From the NCBI GenBank assembly GCA_947034895.1, contig OX344762.1:30794760-30858759 (forward strand): a stretch of 64,000 nt of DNA, read 5' to 3'. This document shows, one piece after another, positions 45,002 through 56,884 of this stretch. Source of the stretch: Rhytidiadelphus loreus. Lineage: Eukaryota > Streptophyta > Bryopsida > Hypnales > Hylocomiaceae. The position numbers and the translations under genes were made by a program. The notes under the pieces were generated by a model. That model did not search any database, had not been told where the DNA came from, and saw only the letters and a list, made by a program, of their open reading frames with translations. The first letter of the stretch is position 1. Each line of letters opens with the position of its first letter.

Positions 45002-45900
45002 ATACAGATGATTGGAACTGGGAAATTGACTATAAGGACGTCGTCCGCGGCGACAAACCGACACCTGGAGGCAGCGGCTTTCATGCCGTATATCCTGCGT
45101 GGTGGAAAAGCTCGGAGCAGGTGCTGGCCAAGTACATAGAGGTCATGCTGATCGACACCGATGATAGTATTGCAAAATTTAAGCGTGAGGTTGCACTCCT
45201 CGTCCGGATGCAGCATCCGAACTTGGTGCATTATCTGGGGGCATCGAGCAAGCCATTCGTGGTCTTCACGATTTTCGCCAAAGAAATGATCTTCCTTCGC
45301 AAGTTCCTGGAGAGGAACACGACAGTGTCGCATGTGGACGCAGTTCACATTGCGGAGCAAGTGGCCCTGGGGATGGCGTCCTTGCACGAAGAGGAGGTGA
45401 CCGTGATCCATGGTGAGCTTTCTCCGGATTGTATACTGATCAACCCACAGACCTTGACTGCAAGGGTGGCTGATTTCGGCTTGAGGGACTTCAGGAACCC
45501 CCCGCGCAAGTGGGAACCACGCTGGTTCCGAGCAGCCCCGGAGCAGCACCACGCCACGACCTTGCACACCAGCATGGATGTGTTCTCCTTTGGCATGATT
45601 CTGTACGAGCTCCTGGAGCCTGTGAGAGCACATAATTTCTGGAAGAACAAGAAGGTTGCTGAAAATCTCAAGAAGGGCAATCGCCCGCCGCTGCACTCTG
45701 CGAAGTACTATCCCAGTGGTATGAAGACGCTCATGGAGCGGTGCTGGTTACCAGAGCCTGAAAGGCGACCGAGCTTTGGATCGATTGTGTCCGAGTTGCA
45801 GAAGTTGTCCACCAAGCTATCCCGGTCAAATTTATCTCATTTATCACGATCGACGAGCTCCAGCAGTGGCAGCAACTATTCTAGAAATGGGAGACGTTAG
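45002..45900 (+). CDS. Pseudokinase domain, probable second exon (alternatively its own gene from ATG 44992)
   Basis: About 299 residues. The kinase fold is recognisable: GGSGFHAVYPAWW in place of the glycine loop, LAKYIEV with the lysine, LLVRMQHPNLVHYLGAS, ADFGL, AAPEQ, DVFSFGMILYELL and RRPSF. The catalytic loop reads HGELSPDCILIN instead of HRD....N, so the catalytic aspartate is lost and the domain should be a pseudokinase. It ends in a Ser/Arg-rich tail (LSHLSRSTSSSSGSN). If expressed alone, the ATG at 44992 is the likely start because an in-frame TGA lies at 44980. Next to an active kinase it would be the regulatory half. Confidence 0.75.
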
Positions 45901-47052
45901 GCACAAAGGGATCCAGTTCCCGAGCGGGCTCCTGAGTAGAAGGTATGGGTTGCCTTCCGTGATTAGCAAATAGTTTTTTTGGTAGCTGTACTTTGCAGAT
46001 CATTTTTTAGCTTTCAGGAACCGACTATGTAAAATTGAAGAGTGTTTCATTACCCTCTTCCGCTTCATGATTTAAGGAACCTACTGAAGACCTAGCTTTG
46101 TATTCGATGCCACTAAACATTTTTGATTTGGTTTTTATGGTATTTTTCTTTGACTCCTCCCTGGCTGTTCTCCCGACCCAGTAGTGCTAGTCCATCTTAT
46201 GTTCTGAAATGGATTACGAATTTGAGACATTTTGAATAATGTGCTGTCCACTGTAGTCCAATCGGTGTCTATGTGCACGTGTATTTTTCATGAGAGCATC
46301 GTTGCGTCTATCCATTGTTTGATGCATCAGTTAGCGCGCGCTAATTACTTGCAGCTATAGCGATCATATTGCATGCTTCAAATGGTGGATGTCTAGCTGC
46401 CAGGATTTTATGTGAAGTTTTTGCTTGTTTTTGCGCGACTAATAGTTGTTGGCCGAGAATAGGACACTATTTGCGTCACTTGAAGCATTTTACCATTTGT
46501 TGGAGTTTGATTTTGTGAAGATTTTTAGAGCTCTGGAGAGAGATTTGGATACTAGGGACAAATCTGTTAAAATCGAATATTTATCACTATGTCTGCATCT
46601 CTCAGGCAATTTCAAAATGGGAGGCTATAGACCGCTTTTGGTGTTAGAAGGCGATCCCATTTCCATTCAAAGGTCGGTGGTCATAGATATTTAGCCAAGC
46701 TAATAAATTCTTCCAAGTGTGAATGAATGAGTTGCTGCTGGTAATGTTCATGGGTCAGAAATGGATTCAGGATCAGGTCCCTTAACGATTTTGGGCATTA
46801 ATCTTTTGAAACATCAGTTTGCACATTATCATTTATTTTGTAGGATTGAACTTCCAGGATACTGAACCGGAGTTCACACCTTGGATGATTAATTAGCCTA
46901 CGCTGGATTATTGTACTTCCATATAACTAGTGCACTGAAAAAAAGTTGTCTGCTGCGACTTATTATTGATGATTGTTCCGATCAGAGGAGCCTTCCACTC
47001 AGTGATGACTCCTCCAGCTAGTCAGCATCGACATCGCCTGAAGCATTTACAG
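45901..47052. other. 3' flank of the kinase locus, no further gene seen
   Basis: Likely 3' untranslated region, then spacer. An 82-codon open frame at 46446-46694 has no recognisable motif and no promoter evidence; I do not call it. Confidence 0.4.
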
Positions 47053-47244
47053 TCAAAGCTGGCCTCCTTGGGCGAGCTGGGCGGCATGTGCAAGATTCCT
47101 TTGTCGCATATTCTCGCAGTGCTTTCGCATCGTGTAGGGCATTACACAGAAACAAACCAGGATAACGCAGACGGCGGTAACAAAAAAATCGTAGCGACTC
47201 CAGTTTGCGAAGTACGTACATGTATGTTCCTGCTTGGGCTCCAT
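47053..47244 (-). CDS. Small single-span membrane protein, family member a (63 aa)
   Basis: Minus strand from the ATG at 47244 (MEPKQEHTCTYFANWSRYDF). It has one strong transmembrane segment at residues 19-39 (YDFFVTAVCVILVCFCVMPY), then a basic start to the tail (RKHCENMRQRN) and an AHAAQLAQGGQL end. The start is chosen because the context CATCATGGA is shared with member b and because the upstream region aligns with the promoters of members b and c (GATATAAATGT, TTCCTGTGGTTGCCTC, CTTCGTCTCTTCATCTTC). Function unknown. The position and promoter similarity, more than the protein sequence, tie it to the family. Confidence 0.5.
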   Translation of the reverse strand: MEPKQEHTCTYFANWSRYDFFVTAVCVILVCFCVMPYTMRKHCENMRQRNLAHAAQLAQGGQL

Positions 47245-47475
47245 GATGCAAATACTCAGGAAATACAACCTCTCTCCTTACCTTCTCTTTTAATGAAGAT
47301 GTGAAATACTTCTGAGGCAACCACAGGAAGGGTGGGGTGATCAAGCTTGTGTTACATGCTGTGACATTTATATCGTGGGATTTAACTCTCCAGCTTGCCG
47401 TCGTGCGCTCTGCTTTACTCAGTAACGAAGATGAAGAGACGAAGGCCAACTTGAAGTTCAGGAGACTCTGATTCT
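47245..47475 (-). promoter_or_regulatory. Promoter block of small membrane gene a
   Basis: Read on the minus strand it contains ACTTCAAGTTGGCCTTCG and TCTCTTCATCTTCG (about 47463-47430), GATATAAATGT (about 47375-47365) and CTTCCTGTGGTTGCCTCAG (about 47330). These follow the same order upstream of members b and, in part, c. GATATAA may act as the TATA element. Confidence 0.5.
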
Positions 47476-47865
47476 CTTGTCCTCCGACGATCACCAAACG
47501 CCGTGTGCCTGTCTCGTCTTGTACGAAGAATTTTGAACCAAGTCAGGTAACTCACCAGTCCTATTTTTTTTCCAATTGACAATTCTTTACTATTTCGTCT
47601 ACACTATCTTGCCACAATTGAAGAATAACTTTTTTCCCTGTCACTAAAGATTCATCCATTTTGACTTATGTTCACCATTTCACGACCTTCCAACCACTTT
47701 GGACTTCAAATTGATATCATTGTCTCTAGGTGTATTCATGAAGCCAAAAATCTTTTAGTGCAATGACCAAAACTGACTGACGAGTTCTATCCAGTAATCT
47801 TCTGGAACATCCAATTCTATTCTCTTTATTCTTCGTCTTCCATTTGTTATTTGTAATCATCAGAG
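47476..47865. other. Spacer between divergent small genes a and b
   Basis: No coding frame or repeat recognised. Genes a and b point away from each other from this interval. Confidence 0.4.
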
Positions 47866-47869
47866 GACA

Positions 47870-48162
47870 TGAATTCAACGACTCCTGGACTTCAAGACGA
47901 TCTTGGTCTCTTCATCTTCAATGCTGAGAGCCGCACACTCAGCACATTCGATATGATCATATATATACAAACCCCTGGCCACGATAAAATTCTCACAGAG
48001 CAGCGTCTCCTGATGATGATATAAACGTAGCACAAGCTCGATCATACACCATAACTTCCTGTGGCTACCTCAAAAGTTGATCGCACACCGTCAATTCACT
48101 GAAAATTTAAAGAGGTTAATAAGAAAAGGCAGCACTTGTTTTAGTGAGCGCTTGCATGCATC
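47870..48162 (+). promoter_or_regulatory. Promoter and leader of small membrane gene b
   Basis: Contains GGACTTCAAGACGATCTTGG then TCTCTTCATCTTCAATG (47888-47924), a TATA-like CATATATATACAAAC (about 47958), GATATAAACGT (48019) and CTTCCTGTGGCTACCTC (48055). The first box is conserved before members a and c. Confidence 0.55.
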
Positions 48163-48390
48163 ATGGACATTGTCAATCTGAGTGTCCTCACCTTTAGCGT
48201 GTTCGTCCTTATTATCTACATCACGCTAGTTTTTTCTGCGATTTGGAATCACAAGCAGCTCGAAAGGATCCGCGATGAGTTTCAAGAACTGGGTCGATTG
48301 TTGGTCGCCCAGCCCCCGGCCCAGCTACCTACACATCGATCAATGCGAAACCCTCAATATCGTCCCAGCGGGTCTAGGAACCCCACCTGA
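48163..48390 (+). CDS. Small single-span membrane protein, family member b (75 aa)
   Basis: ATG at 48163 (MDIVNLSVLTFSVFVLIIYI). One transmembrane segment spans residues about 6-29, followed by a charged helix (NHKQLERIRDEFQELGRLL) and a Pro/Arg/Ser-rich tail ending SGSRNPT. The N-terminus is too short for a cleaved domain, so a signal-anchor protein with the tail on one side is likely. Start context CATCATGGAC. The promoter is shared with members a and c. No known family was recognised. Confidence 0.55.
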   Translation: MDIVNLSVLTFSVFVLIIYITLVFSAIWNHKQLERIRDEFQELGRLLVAQPPAQLPTHRSMRNPQYRPSGSRNPT

Positions 48391-49558
48391 TGAGTTCATT
48401 CTTCGATTCCAAGTTCGAAAACGAGGACTTACTACAGTCTCGATCGACTTTGTTTTGTTTTGGTACAATTGCAAAACCACTGGAAACTGCCAATTCAATG
48501 GATCAGATACCGTCCAACTGAGTTAAGGATCTTACTAACAGCAGCAGTAAAGTTTTTGTATGATTGGTAGACATTCAAGCTTAATTCAAATTAATCGTCA
48601 TTCAGTCATACCTTAACTTGACAGCAGATTACGAAACTGCAGTGCGCTGATTATTTAGTACTTAAGACAAAAATTGTATCCGGCAGTAGACTGTCTTCAT
48701 GAGCAATTTGCAACTCAGATAAGATACTTCCATTTTCATTCTATGAAAAAAAAATTGCATTATTTTGCGGCTGAGTTGATCTCACAACCTGTTGTTGCAA
48801 GGTATGACTACCGTAGAAGAGGTGGAAGGCTGAGAGCCTTAGTTTGATCTACTAAAAAAGTACATATTTGTTGTGGACATTCATTTGATGAATCATTCAA
48901 TACTCAATAGGATAATTATGTCCTATTTTTTTCAGCCTATTTGAGTCTTTTAATCCAGAAAAATTATTTAGGTTAGTCTGTATTAACTCTAAGTATGTTT
49001 GATTTCTCCTATGTCCCATTGCAAGTATCGATAGGCTTGGCTCATTGCCAGAAACATTCATAAATTTTCGTAGAATTTACAGACTGAGGAGTAACTATAG
49101 TCATTGCAAGAAAGACTTAATGTAATTTTTGTAGAATTTTTAAATCAAACACAGGAGTACGCAATTTCAATTTCAGAAAGTGTAGTATAATTAATTTATC
49201 CGCCAAAAATGGAAACCTTCTACTATGAAAATGGGTCCCTCATGGCAATGATAGCTAAAATTCACAATAAAAATGAAATCACCATTCTAAGTATTTGTCA
49301 TTTTTTGATTTAAATTTTTTGATTAAGAAACGTATATTGAATTTGAATTTGGATATGGAGTACAATTAAGTACCCATACTTTTGAATTTGGATATGAAAT
49401 TTGGAGGGGACATTCCATTCTTCCTTTGGAAAACTTTCACCTCATGCTACACCCATTGTTCTTGTAGGTGCTCTTGTCCTTTGTAAGTGGACTAAATTTT
49501 TTTTCCTTGCGTGCCCAAGAGGATTTTATACAATTCACCATCTTCAAAGAATTGTACA
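48391..49558. other. AT-rich spacer, no gene seen
   Basis: 3' flank of gene b and then AT-rich sequence without supported features. Confidence 0.4.
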
Positions 49559-49699
49559 CACTAGAAGAAAACCTTGTTGCTCCCAATACAATCTATATGA
49601 CAGTTTTTGTTGCTCTCAACACAATGATTTTTCTATTTTCAAAAATGAAAAAATAAAAATCATGTAGATTGTATTGAGCAACGAGGTTTTCTTCTAGTG
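49559..49699. mobile_element. Hairpin MITE with CACTAGAAGAAAAC ends
   Basis: 141 bp, with ends CACTAGAAGAAAACC and GGTTTTCTTCTAGTG and nearly complementary arms over about 40 bases (GTTGCTCCCAATACAATCTA versus TAGATTGTATTGAGCAAC). The first 14 bases equal those of the element at 62359-62531. Flanks are ACA and AAA, an imperfect 3-bp duplication. Confidence 0.7.
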
Positions 49700-49788
49700 A
49701 AAGAATGGACAATTCTTTAAAATTTTATTATTTTCCAATAATTCAAGATATAAATATAAGAATATGATGTACCCATATGTCCCTATAA

Positions 49789-49808
49789 AGTATATATATA
49801 TATATATA
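49789..49808. repeat. TA dinucleotide microsatellite
   Basis: Run of alternating T and A of about 20 bases. Confidence 0.8.
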
Positions 49809-50276
49809 ATTTTTTGTATAGGACATGGAATAAGACATGGGATACAGGTTGACAATATTGGAGTTATAGTCATAGTGTTTCTTGGAGTCATCCTTCAAGA
49901 TCATTCTAATACTTAACTATTAAAGGGTGTTGCCGTAAAGGGTGTTGAAAAAGTATGCCTTCCATGTGTATAATGATGTATTTTGAAGGTGTAACACTCT
50001 AATTGACTCAAGGACTCCATTCCTTCTCCATTTCCTTCAAGAATTAATGCATAAAATTTGAATTGCTCATAACTAAGCAAGGAAAATTGAGAATGACTAT
50101 TACTATTAATAAGATTCAATGTGGATAGGATTGTTTTGTAAAAGATATTGAAGATGACTATTAGTTTATTTCAACCACTGTAGGTCTTCTACCATACTCA
50201 ATTTGGTTCTATCATACTCACTTTGGTATCAATAGTAAATCACGGGGATTGCAAATTTTTTGGCAATTTTTTTGCT

Positions 50277-50463
50277 TTGAATTGAAATTACTATGAATTT
50301 TGAAAGCCATACTTAATGTGTAGATTCTTTCAATTTTGATCATTGAAGAACTACTTTCCCACTCACTACTTGAATTGAAATTACTATGAATTTTGAAAGC
50401 CATATCTAATGTGTAGACTCTTTCAATTTTGATAAGTGAAGAACTACTTTTCCACTCACTACT
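50277..50463. repeat. 93-bp tandem duplication
   Basis: Two head-to-tail units starting TTGAATTGAAATTACTATGA (50277 and 50370), differing at a few positions. Confidence 0.8.
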
Positions 50464-51890
50464 TCTTACTTTCTTGCTCACTACATTAGAACATGTGTCA
50501 TGATCTTATTAGTCCCAACTTTGAAAGGAGAAAAAATCACATTCCAAGCTTTGGTTGGAAATTTGTTTTAGCCTTGGTTAAAAATAGTTGCACCCTACAA
50601 GTTAGGTATGGAAATCGATGGTTCTACCATATCAAGTTAGATATGGCAAGACAAGCCAAAGGAGTTGTTATCATTGCTCCATAGCCAAGCCAATATTAGT
50701 GGAAGTTGTTACCATTGTACTACCTTGCCGTCTCTCTTTTCTCTTTATGAAAATTTTATAAATAGAACATACAAAAACTGAAAATTTCATAAAGGTGAGT
50801 GTAATTTTTGGCAATTTTCAGTTTTTTGACAATATTGAAAATGATAATTTTTTTTTTAATTTGTTGAATCATTTATGTGCATCATGAACTCTAGTCTTTC
50901 GACAAAAAGATTGAAATTAAAAATGCATTATATGGCTATGAAATATAAATTCAATGCATTGCCCAATTCAACAAATGTTTTAAATGCAAGGACATTAAGG
51001 TGTAACAATGGTCCATAAGTTGCAACCTATACCCTCTCTAAAATGGCTAATGCTATCCCATGCTTCCAAAAAAAAATTCCAAAAAAAATTTCAAGTATTG
51101 TGAGAACCAACATCATTTGCATGTTTGTCAAATTGTTGTTATTTTAAATTCTATAAATGTCAATTTTCTTCAATTTTTTTGTGCAACAATTTGAAATGAT
51201 GTATACCAACATGCCAAGGCAAAAAGATTGGCAAAAGATAAAGTAATTCCAAATCATGTTGAGTTTTTGACATGTCTTAACTTTGAAATTGATTTTCTTT
51301 CAAATCACAACTAATTTTTTCTTCAAACTCCCAATCATGGTGACATGTAATATGTTGCACACTTCAACTTTTGTACATAATTATCTACTTTTAGACTTTG
51401 TTCATTGATACTTATGGTATGATTGTTTGAATGAAAACATTTCAAAATTGTACTCAATTTCATCAGTCAGTCACTATATATTGAGAGAATCAGTCAGCTA
51501 CTAAAAAGTTAAAGCCAGTATTGTACTGTACTGGTATAAATGAGGATTACATAAATTACATACTGGTATCGAAATAACAGACCCTACTATGATGAAGCCT
51601 TTCAATTCCCTCAATAGTGATCAACTACTTATTTTGCCCCACTCTGTTGAAATTTGATACCTTGAACTTGAATGATATCATGCCAATAACAACCTTATTC
51701 CTTGGGTACCGTAACTATCCTTGTAAGAAATCAACTGAAGAATTGAAGAAACGACATTTATTATTCTTTCCATATTAATAATTATGAAATTAATATTCTA
51801 TAAAATGATCTATTGTAAGGTCAATATCATTCTCTGCAGCGTCACATGATTCACATGATTCTATGAAAAAATGAAGAACTAAGACCAAAT
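50464..51890. other. AT-rich spacer, no gene seen
   Basis: No supported coding frame. Its right end is the upstream flank of small membrane gene c before copia-2 inserted. Confidence 0.4.
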
Positions 51891-51895
51891 GAATC
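51891..51895. repeat. Copia-2 target-site duplication, left
   Basis: GAATC here and at 58082-58086 bracket the element. Confidence 0.85.
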
Positions 51896-52299
51896 TGTTG
51901 AAATATAGTACTTCTCTACAATACTAGTCGACACACCAACCACACACAATGAACAAGAACTTTCTGATCAAGTAACTTCCATGTATTCCGTAAGTATACA
52001 TTTACATCTTCTCAATACTAAAGCATAGTATTGAGATCACCATGCACCCAGAACAAACCCTACCTGAGAAAAGCACGCACGCTGATGCTGCAGCTACGCT
52101 GATCCTCACACACAAACACAGCTCCATCCTCTGCAAGGACATACGCTCACAAAGGGCGCCATACTAATCATGATACTAATGGACCCCACAGTAAGAACCT
52201 TCTAATATGATTACTTGGTCCTACAAATTCCAGCTAACATGACAACGCTACCACATACAGCCACGTGTTGAGTTCTCCATGTGTTGGGATACTTCAATA
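51896..52299 (-). repeat. Copia-2 3' LTR
   Basis: 404 bp, plus-strand ends TGTTGAAATA and ACTTCAATA. A purine-rich tract (GAGTGGGAG on the minus strand) abuts it on the inside. Confidence 0.9.
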
Positions 52300-52340
52300 C
52301 TCCCACTCAGCACTGTGATGACTCAACACGTACTCCCACT

Positions 52341-55300
52341 TCAACACAGTGCTTGATTGCTGTGAGAAGGAATCGTCATGCTGCCTAAGCTTCGTAGCCA
52401 ACTGAAGCGATCTCGTGGTAGTGGCTTTGTTAATAAGTTTGCAAGCTGATCTTCATTTGAGATATAAGTGATCTCAATTTCCCCGTCATGCTGGGCGTCA
52501 CGAGTCTTGTGATATTTAATATCAATGTGCTTGGTCCTTTGATGGAAAACAGGATTGACGATCAAACGCACAGTTGCTTGATTGTCAAAGAATAACGGTG
52601 TTGGCACTTGTCGTGGGGAGCGAATACTAGCAAGTAGTCGTCTCATCCACAAGAGCTCTTGTGTAGCCAAGCAAGTTGCCACATATTCAGATTCTATGGT
52701 ACTAACAGAAGTACAAGTTTGCTTGCAGCTCCCCCATGCGATTGGACCACTGTTCATCATAAGGAGAAAACCAGAGTGTGATTTTCTGTCGTCAAGGTCA
52801 GAGGCAAAATCGGCATCACAATAGGCCGTGAGTTGATGAAGAACAGCACCTCTCCTATACGTGATGCGATCTTCGATTGTCCCCTTGAGATACTTGAGGA
52901 TTCTCCTGACAGCAGCTACGTGAGGGCTCTTAGGGCGGCTACTAAATCTGGCTACATAAGTAATGTCAAATCTCGTGCCAATTGAAGCCCACTGTAGACA
53001 ACCAACACATTCTCTGTAGGGATAATTTGCAACCACTTCAATGTTGGAGGATGTGTCATGAAGCACTAGCTGAGTAGCACTGTTGGGGTCCGCTGGTACT
53101 GCTACAGGGTGACAAAATTCATGTCCAAATCGCTTGATTACTCGCTCAAGGTATCGATGTTGATTTAGGTGAATGAGTCGTTGGTCTCTGTCGCGGGTGA
53201 TTTGCAATCCTACATAAACCTCTGCAAGACCTTTGGTAATGCGAAATGCTCCCTTCATATAGTTGAGGATGCCGGTGATACAGTCATGTAGCGTACTAAC
53301 AACAATGCCATCATCGACCCAAATGCATATAATAAGCTTGGGATCTTGTTTGTTGACGTACACACAACAGTCAGCATCAGAAACAATGAGATCATACATT
53401 TGCAGAAAGGCATCGAACTTCTTGTTCCAAACACGTAGAGATTGTTTTAACCCGTAGAGTGCTTTCTTCAGGCGACAAACTCCTCCAGGAACCTGAAAAC
53501 CTAACGGCTGGTCCATATATATAGTTTCATCTAGCTTGCCATATAGGAAGGCTGTGCGAACGTCAAATTGTTGGATATTCAAGTCTTCAACTGCTGCTAT
53601 AGAGAGTATAGCCTTGATGGAGTCCATCTTGACAACAGGGCTGTAAATTTCTTTATAATCTATCCCTGCTCGCTGAGTGAAGTCTTTTGCACAAAGTCTC
53701 GCTTTGTAACGATTGACTTTTCCATCTGCACCAAGTTTTAACTTGAAGACCCACTTGTTTTTCACAGTCTGTTGTCCAATCGGGAGATCTTGAATGACCC
53801 AAGTATCATTCTCCATGAGTGATTGATACTCCTCCTACATGGCTTTTATCCATTCATCTTTTTGCGGTGATCGCATCGCTTCCTCAAAAGTCTCCGGTTC
53901 TTCTGGTAACTCGTGCATTTCGGCAACACATGCATAAGAATTGCGGTTTGATGGGTAGATCCACTCACCAAAACGAATTGGTGGTTGTTGTTGACGAGCT
54001 TCATTGACGGGAGCATCTTCAAGTACCGGAGCAACTGCTAGAACTCCATTAGCGTTAGGAATCACTATAGTTGGTGCATGAGTAGGATTATGTGATAAAA
54101 CTTGGTCATCAGATGTAGGTATGTCGCCTTGCTGCCGTATATTGAGAGCTTCTGAAACCTCAGTCAATGCCTGAGCATCACGAACCTCATCAATGGCTCG
54201 ATTAGATTCACAGTCACTTGATTCCTCTGTTTGATCAATGCCGGCCAGTGGTAGGAGGACAGCATCATCTGAGTTGCTATTTGGAAAACTAGAAATAACT
54301 GGACTGTTCAAAACATCTGGTGAGTTGGGATGAATCAGAATCGGTGCTCCAGGGATCTGAGGTACTCCCACTCGTTGTAGTGGACCTTGTACAATGGGTA
54401 GCTGTAGAAGCCTCGGTTGTGGTACTTAAGCTACTGGTGGCGGAAGTGGGTTGACGGGAGCAAATGCAGGTAAGGGCTCTCCATCAATTCATAGCCATTG
54501 TGTAGAATCGAGTTGCCTCCCACTGATCATTGTATTGTCGAGATCTTCATCAAAGATCACATCACGACTCTCCTCAATGCGTTGGAGTTCATTCACCCAC
54601 ACTCTGTAGCCTTTGCTGGTCATAGAGTAACCCATGAAGACTCCCTTTCTACTCTTAGTAGAGAGTTTCTTCCCTAAACTTTTGGGAATGTGTACATAAG
54701 CATCAGAACCAAACACCCGTAAATGTGCAACAGAGGGTTTGGTTGTATACCATTTTTCGTATGGCGTGCTCCCACTAATCGTACGAGTTGCAGTCCGATT
54801 GAGCGTATAAACCGTTGTGTGTGCTGCTTCGGCCCAAAATTTAATATGGACGTGAGCTGTATAAAGCATCGTTCGAACAACTTCGACAATTGTCTTGTTC
54901 TCTTGCTCGGCTGCACCATTTTGCTCTGGGCTGTATGGAACAGTGAGCTCTTGACGAATGTTTTCGTTGTCAAGGAACTCGGTAAAGGCTCGACTAGTAT
55001 ACTCTGTGCCACGATCACTTCGAAGCACTTTTGCAATATGGCCGGTTTCACGCTTCAGTTGAGCAATAAAACATTTGAAAGCTTGTAGGGTTTTAGTTTT
55101 GGTCTTCAAACAATGAATCACCCGAAAGCTTGACGAATCGTCCTTGAATAAGCACATGTATAGAGCGCCTCCAACTGAGGCAGCATGCATTGGACCACAG
55201 AGGTCTGTATGTATCAAGTCACCAGGATGTTCTGACCGTAATCTGTGGTCCTTGTGGGGAAACGCATTTCGATGTTGCTTCCCATATATACATCCTGGAC

Positions 55301-56755
55301 AAAATTTGTGATCCTTGTTTGAAGAATCATGCCATCGACTAATGCTTGAGCTGCCATTAGTTGGATAGTCGCATGATTTACATGGGAAAGTCTCCAATGC
55401 CATACCTCAAGGGATTGTCGGCTATCAGCAACGGTGGAGATGCTAGACATGCTTGCCGACATTACTGAGATGGTGTCATCAGGTGGAATTGCTTCAAACT
55501 GCATGCGATACAAACGATTGTGAGTAGTACCAGTCATCACCACCTTTCCATTGTCGAGCAGTTGGCAGCCAATGTCCGTTTGAAGAATATAAAGTTTCTT
55601 CTGCGCGGCAACAAATGAAGAGAACAAGTTGCGGCCTAGTTGTGGAACATGCACAACTCCTTTGAATATTCCAAACGTGTATCCTTCCGCTTGCTTGATT
55701 TTTATAATAATATCTCCAATCCCAACCGCATGCAACATCAAACCTCCAATGCCTTGTACTGGACGATTCTCCATTGATATGTCTATGTAGGTGGAGAAGA
55801 ACGAACGAGTCCCAATCATATGCTCAGTGCAACCACTATCTGCATACCAAATCATAGACTCAAGGGGATCACTGTTGTGCACACTAGTGGTGGTCATAAA
55901 CGCTTTATAGCCTCAGTTCTTTGCTTTGCCGCCTGGATCTTTCTTGGCAGCCTGGATTTGTTGATATTGTGTGACAATCTCATCTGACGCAGTACATTCC
56001 CGACCCCAGTGTCCTTCAACGCCACACTTCCAGCACGAGCTATGCTTCTTGCGTTCGTCAATATCCTTGCGTCGGGCAGCACGTTCCTCTTGGGTGTAGA
56101 TTGGCTTCTTTCCGTAAGTTGACGCTGCATACGCTGCAGCTGTAGCAACACAGGAATCCGCCCGAGTCTTAAGTGTGCCCTCAGTTTGGAAAAGATGAAG
56201 AGTCAGATTAGTAAGTGTTTTGGAAGCATCAGGTTGCATTCTCCAAGCTGGTATGAGCATATCGAACGAGCTTGGGAGATTACACAAAATCTTAGATACT
56301 ACTACCTGCTCGTTAAATGTCTTGTCGCCCCGGCTCTCTAGCTGGGTAACAATTAACTGCAATCAACCAAGAAAACTAGCAACGCTCTCTTCTGCTACCA
56401 TTATGCATTTGTAGAAATCTTGTTGTAGGCTATAGACGTTTTCAGACGCATTTTGCTCATGATACAGCTTAAGTGTGTTCCAGACCTCTTTAGAAGTCAC
56501 GCAGCTCATGATATGCGGTAAAATCAGTTCATCTAATGCTTGGATGAGAAGACTATAAGCAGCGTTATCTCTTTTCTTCCAAGCAAGTTTGGCCTCAGCA
56601 GAGGCAGTGTCTACGGGTTTTACCTCACTGCCATCTACAACATCCATGAGGTCTTTCCCAAAAAGGATCGCACGAATCTGGAACTTCCATAAATGAAAGT
56701 TGGATCCCTTAAAACGGGATATGTATCCTATCTGCTCACGACTACTCTCAGCCAT
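52341..56755 (-). pseudogene. Copia-2 gag-pol, inactivated
   Basis: Gag starts at ATG 56755 (MAESSREQIGYISRFKGSNF), with FHLWKFQIRAIL and the CCHC knuckle CWKCGVEGHWGREC near 56030. Protease is WYADSGCTEHM (55850). Integrase shows HWRLSHVNH, CPGCIYGKQHR, HTDLCGPM, SDRGTEY and PEQNGAAEQENKT. Reverse transcriptase shows VRTAFLYGKLDETIYMDQP, YGLKQSLRVW and WVDD. RNase H shows YCDADFASD and STIESEYVA, and the C-terminal part ends at 52341. Stops are TGA at 56363, 55913 and 54489, TAA near 54428 and TAG at 53835; a frameshift lies near 55325. The RT-RNase H part (53816-52341) is still fully open. Confidence 0.9.
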
Positions 56756-56873
56756 GACAAATGGAACCTGACACTTAGACTGTTGCACTTGCTTAATAAA
56801 GGAGTAGCAATTAATAAATCAAGTCAGTTGTCAACAGTTGGAGAAAAGTGCAGCATAAAGGACAGCATAAAAA

Positions 56874-56884
56874 GGCCCATAACC
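56874..56884 (-). other. Copia-2 primer binding site (tRNA-iMet anticodon arm)
   Basis: The plus strand reads GGCCCATAACC directly beside the 5' LTR, which equals the anticodon-arm sequence of eukaryotic initiator tRNA-Met around CAU; the minus strand is its complement. Priming from the middle of the tRNA (half-tRNA) is known for Drosophila copia, Ty5 and Osser. Confidence 0.75.

Noticed and set aside
44878..45696. 272-codon open frame antisense to the pseudokinase
   Set aside because: Shadow of the coding strand, with no domain of its own.
46446..46694. 82-codon plus-strand frame downstream of the kinase locus
   Set aside because: No motif, promoter or paralog; within a likely 3' flank.
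47018..47497. 159-codon minus-strand frame overlapping small gene a
   Set aside because: It uses another frame, runs through the conserved promoter block and lacks a membrane-protein layout; the 63-codon frame from 47244 has matching start context.
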